Assembly: GCA_018814055.1 (NCBI GenBank)
Contig: JAHJAL010000051.1
Coordinates: 1-8,981 of the forward strand
Length of the DNA: 8,981 nucleotides
Direction: 5' to 3'
Origin: Patescibacteria group bacterium
Lineage (GTDB): Bacteria > Patescibacteriota > JAHJAL01
Shown here one piece after another: positions 7,031 to 8,981 of the stretch (position 1 is the first letter of the stretch; the number at the start of each line of letters is the position of its first letter). Below the pieces are notes generated by a model that saw only the letters and a list, made by a program, of their open reading frames with translations, had not been told where the DNA came from and did not search any database. The translations under genes and the position numbers were made by a program.

Positions 7031-7879
7031 ATGCTACTAGCCCCAGAACGCGAAACAACTTCCTTGGAAACTATTCAATTCGGTGAATACGACTTTGAAA
7101 AAGATTTGCACCAAGCTGAGGCCGCCATTATAATTTCGGATCCAGTATTATGGAAAAAATCTTACGAGCTAGGCAAAAATTATAAAAACCCTGATCTTAA
7201 TTCTATTCCCAAATTCGATAATTTACCTTTGGATAACAATGGCGAACACAAGCCTCGCGCCATAAATAAAATCCTTGAAAATATATCGATATCAGTCCCT
7301 CTCCACAACATAAATAAATTTATTCTAGTAAAAAGAAACGACGAAACAGATCAGCAACAAATAAATTTTCTAAAATTTATAAAAATAGCTATCAAAGGAA
7401 AGTATCCCGATATTGTCTTTGAGGAAATTGAAGTCACCACCGAGACTGACGAAAAAATCAACGAAGTTGATGCTGGTCATCTGTCATGCATAGATATGCG
7501 ATGCAATAAAATTGCAGTTACCAACAGCGAAAAAATAAAAAGTCATTATCAATTAGAAAACATTTCCCACGTATTTTATCCTGGTAGCGGGCTTGCCCTA
7601 ATCGACGAAGCAACCAAAGATATGTTTTGGGACTATATTGATAAAAACTTTGTCCAGAAAGGCGCAAAGAAATTATTTATCGAGTTTCATGATGATTGTG
7701 GGGCATATAAACATCTAGATCCTGATTGTTCACCAAAAGAACTATATTTCAAACAACAAAAACATCTCGAAATTATCAAAAACGAAGCCAAAGACAGATA
7801 TGGCGACCAACTGGAAATTATCGGACTGCATTTCAAAGTATCACCGGACGGCAAGAAGTCTACCTATGAACTGATGTAA
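7031..7879 (+). CDS. Tandem beta-carbonic-anhydrase-like protein with degenerate N-terminal unit
   Basis: A 282-aa protein that reads as two copies of the preceding gene's fold. The C-terminal unit (about 147-282) has an intact zinc site: C153-x-D155-x-R157 (HLSCIDMRCNK) and H220-x-x-C223 (LFIEFHDDCGAY), with YPGSGL (183-188) matching YPGGPL of the neighbour. The N-terminal unit (about 25-140) keeps the framework AAIIISDPVLW (31-41) where the neighbour has AAVVFCVDPRFW, but Cys and Arg are lost and one residue is deleted. KFILVKRNDETD (96-107) stands where HxxC should be. So one site should bind zinc and the other should not. This resembles beta enzymes with fused domains, but pairing a dead and a live unit suggests a pseudodimer; activity is inferred. 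An upstream TTG at 6869 would add 54 residues read through a palindrome and the TATAAT region, so I reject it. Confidence 0.72.
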   Translation: MLLAPERETTSLETIQFGEYDFEKDLHQAEAAIIISDPVLWKKSYELGKNYKNPDLNSIPKFDNLPLDNNGEHKPRAINKILENISISVPLHNINKFILVKRNDETDQQQINFLKFIKIAIKGKYPDIVFEEIEVTTETDEKINEVDAGHLSCIDMRCNKIAVTNSEKIKSHYQLENISHVFYPGSGLALIDEATKDMFWDYIDKNFVQKGAKKLFIEFHDDCGAYKHLDPDCSPKELYFKQQKHLEIIKNEAKDRYGDQLEIIGLHFKVSPDGKKSTYELM

Positions 7880-7939
7880 TTGATAACAAGGCCTTTTTAA
7901 GCGCGTTAATCCAAACTTTTTTTACGAATATTCAACGCG

Positions 7940-7964
7940 AGAGACGTAGCACCGCTACGTCTCT
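7940..7964. repeat. 25-nt palindrome, right of the double carbonic-anhydrase-like gene
   Basis: Perfect 11-bp arms AGAGACGTAGC / GCTACGTCTCT flank ACC, followed by AC as in the left copy at 6907-6931. It lies in the 121-bp spacer between two convergent genes. It might help end transcription from either side, although no T-run follows it directly; a T7 run (7917-7923) lies 16 nt before it on the + strand. Confidence 0.8.
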
Positions 7965-8000
7965 ACAATTATATTGATCCCAATTCTTCATTCTTCATTA

Positions 8001-8462
8001 TTAATTATTCATTCCATTTCCCCACCTCAGTACTTTAATAATCCTCCGCCTCCCCCCATAATCCCAACCATGGCGCACAATTCTTCTGAGCTTCCAATTA
8101 TTGCTTACCGCCTTTTTGTCACCCACATAAAATCCAATATGAGCATGTGTATAACCAGTCTTTTTTCTTTCCCAGACCAATATGTCACCCTCTCTGATAT
8201 TATCCAATTCGACAGATTTCCAACCCTCCTTCTCCATCAATTTGACCGCTCCCTCCACCGTCGCACTTTGATTTGAAAGCATATCATTCAACTTCAACAA
8301 ACCGGTTACAAATACTGCACAACTCAATTCACCCCCATTGGTCACATCTTTGGTTTCGCCCTTTTCGTCTTTTGCCCATAACTCAGCAAACATCTGGCTC
8401 CCAACAGAATTTTCAATCATTGCCAAATATGTTTTTTGTTTAAGTATTTTAAATTCACCCAT
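8001..8462 (-). CDS. Small NlpC/P60-like Cys/His protein
   Basis: A 153-aa protein with the order expected of NlpC/P60 or CHAP cysteine peptidases. GGELSCAVFVTGLL (43-56) would place nucleophile Cys48 at the start of a helix. NIREGDILVWERKKTGYTHA (88-107) matches the family's GDLVFW strand. HIGFYVGDKKAVSNN (108-122) supplies the catalytic His108 and a polar third residue, perhaps Asn121. Such enzymes cut peptidoglycan peptides or other amide bonds. There is no signal peptide, SH3 or LysM domain, and the N-terminus is polar (MGEFKILKQKTYLA), so it may act inside the cell or leave by another route. The match is to motifs, not full-length recognition. It is convergent with the carbonic-anhydrase-like gene and divergent from the NIF3 gene. 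No Shine-Dalgarno is visible before the ATG. Confidence 0.65.
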   Translation of the reverse strand: MGEFKILKQKTYLAMIENSVGSQMFAELWAKDEKGETKDVTNGGELSCAVFVTGLLKLNDMLSNQSATVEGAVKLMEKEGWKSVELDNIREGDILVWERKKTGYTHAHIGFYVGDKKAVSNNWKLRRIVRHGWDYGGRRRIIKVLRWGNGMNN

Positions 8463-8522
8463 ATGTTATCATTAACTTATACTCGCAGCCCACTACTTAT
8501 TATTCATTATTTTTTATATAAA
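8463..8522. promoter_or_regulatory. 60-bp divergent spacer likely holding promoters for both flanking genes
   Basis: The spacer is A/T-rich. TATACT (8478-8483) on the + strand, or TATAAG across the same bases on the - strand, are possible -10 boxes, but no convincing -35 is visible for either. It contains CTTATTATTCATTAT (8496-8510), also found at 6377-6391. An in-frame ATG at 8463 directly abuts the - strand start codon, as CATATG. Confidence 0.3.
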
Positions 8523-8981
8523 ATGCAAATTATCAATATAAAAAAATATCTCTGGCAAATACTCAAACTGCCCCAAATACCAGAATTTGATCCCGAACAC
8601 TACGGCTTCACTCATCAGTTTGACAAAGAAATCAAGACTATCGGCTATGCTACCAATCTCAATGAAGAAACAGTCGATCAGGCCATCAAAGATAAAGTTG
8701 ATTTTGGGATCACTCCCGAGCCACGTCCTGACAATATCAAAGGATATTATTGCAAACTTGTCGGAAAAATAAATCAGCCAACTTCTCTGGAGAAATTATC
8801 CAATGAAATCAGCCAAATACTTGAAGTCGAAACTCAATCCTGGCAATTCAATCCCGACAATACAAACAAAATTTGTTTTGCCTCCGGTGGAGGAGCGATG
8901 ACCAATGATCTAAAAGACGCGAAAGAAGCTGGCTGCGACACCTATATCACCGGAGAAGTCAACATGTATACATGCGAATTA
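8523..8981 (+). CDS. NIF3-family protein, internally shortened; 3' end outside window
   Basis: The 153 visible codons run off the window. The N-terminus (KKYLWQILKLP..., then IKTIGYATNLNEETVDQAIK at 37-56, DKVDFGIT at 57-64) matches the first NIF3 strand-helix region. GYYCKLVGKINQPTSLEKL (74-92) and KICFASGGGAMTNDLKDAKE (116-135) followed by AGCDTYITGEVN (136-147) match later parts. NIF3 proteins (YbgI, 'GTP cyclohydrolase I type 2') are hexameric toroids with a two-metal site and poorly defined function. Normally the IT at 63-64 runs into an HH pair, and an Asp-bearing segment follows about 35-40 residues on. Here IT joins PEPRPDNIKGYYC directly, so both ligand groups and roughly 60 residues are missing while the frame stays open. 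An alternative ATG at 8463 would add 20 low-complexity residues. The family is fairly sure; function is doubtful. Confidence 0.7.
   Translation, partial: MQIINIKKYLWQILKLPQIPEFDPEHYGFTHQFDKEIKTIGYATNLNEETVDQAIKDKVDFGITPEPRPDNIKGYYCKLVGKINQPTSLEKLSNEISQILEVETQSWQFNPDNTNKICFASGGGAMTNDLKDAKEAGCDTYITGEVNMYTCEL

Noticed and set aside
7888..7923. Intrinsic terminator after the double carbonic-anhydrase-like gene (AAGGCCTT, TTAAGCGCGTTAA, then seven T)
   Set aside because: The possible stem is only four A:T pairs and the T-run is separated from it by several bases, so I could not support a terminator call.
7974..8276. + strand frame of 100 codons opposite the NlpC-like gene
   Set aside because: It starts in spacer repeats, is Pro/Ser/His-rich and is antisense to a frame with coherent catalytic motifs.
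8463..8522. Upstream in-frame ATG for the NIF3-family gene
   Set aside because: It adds 20 residues from a low-complexity repeat and would abut the start codon of the divergent gene; family similarity begins near the ATG at 8523.
8587..8772. + strand frame of 61 codons inside the NIF3-family gene
   Set aside because: It overlaps in another frame the stretch encoding recognisable NIF3 blocks.

Overview
This window is most likely from a Candidate Phyla Radiation (Patescibacteria, Parcubacteria-like) genome. That assignment is inference. It rests on a compact F-type ATP synthase operon with slightly unusual subunits, an embedded four-helix-bundle (23S rRNA intervening-sequence type) gene, small single-domain enzymes, and A/T-rich spacers with almost no Shine-Dalgarno signals. 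Standard stops are used; all eleven visible stops are TAA or TAG.

Layout. Positions 1-6328 carry a + strand ATP synthase operon: the 3' end of atpE, then atpF, atpH, atpA, an inserted four-helix-bundle gene, atpG, atpD and atpC. Together these encode the c-ring end, peripheral stalk (b, delta), the alpha/beta catalytic head and the central stalk (gamma, epsilon). The c-subunit fragment keeps the ion-binding Glu but lacks the usual Na+ ligands, which suggests a proton-coupled enzyme. The nucleotide-binding motifs of alpha and beta are intact.

The operon is interrupted at three places by repeat DNA. A GC-rich hairpin and pyrimidine heptads lie between atpE and atpF. The four-helix-bundle gene lies between atpA and atpG, enclosed by complementary 26-nt arms. 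A ~150-nt highly structured inverted-repeat element lies between atpG and atpD. The atpE-F pyrimidine tract is complementary to the arm at the end of atpA, and the atpE-F hairpin shares a core with the atpG-D element, so these belong to dispersed families.

Positions 6408-7879 hold two adjacent beta-carbonic-anhydrase-like genes. The first (143 aa) is one minimal domain with the complete zinc site (CxDxR and HxxC). The second (282 aa) appears to be a tandem of the same unit: an N-terminal copy whose zinc site is lost and an intact C-terminal copy. This second gene has its own TATAAT box and lies between two near-matching 25-nt palindromes.

Positions 8001-8462 (- strand) encode a small NlpC/P60-like Cys/His protein. 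Divergent from it, at 8523 to the window end, is a NIF3-family gene. Its open frame skips the segment that normally carries the first metal-binding His pair and Asp. No tRNA, rRNA, CRISPR array or transposase is visible, and no gene-free stretch exceeds 300 bases.
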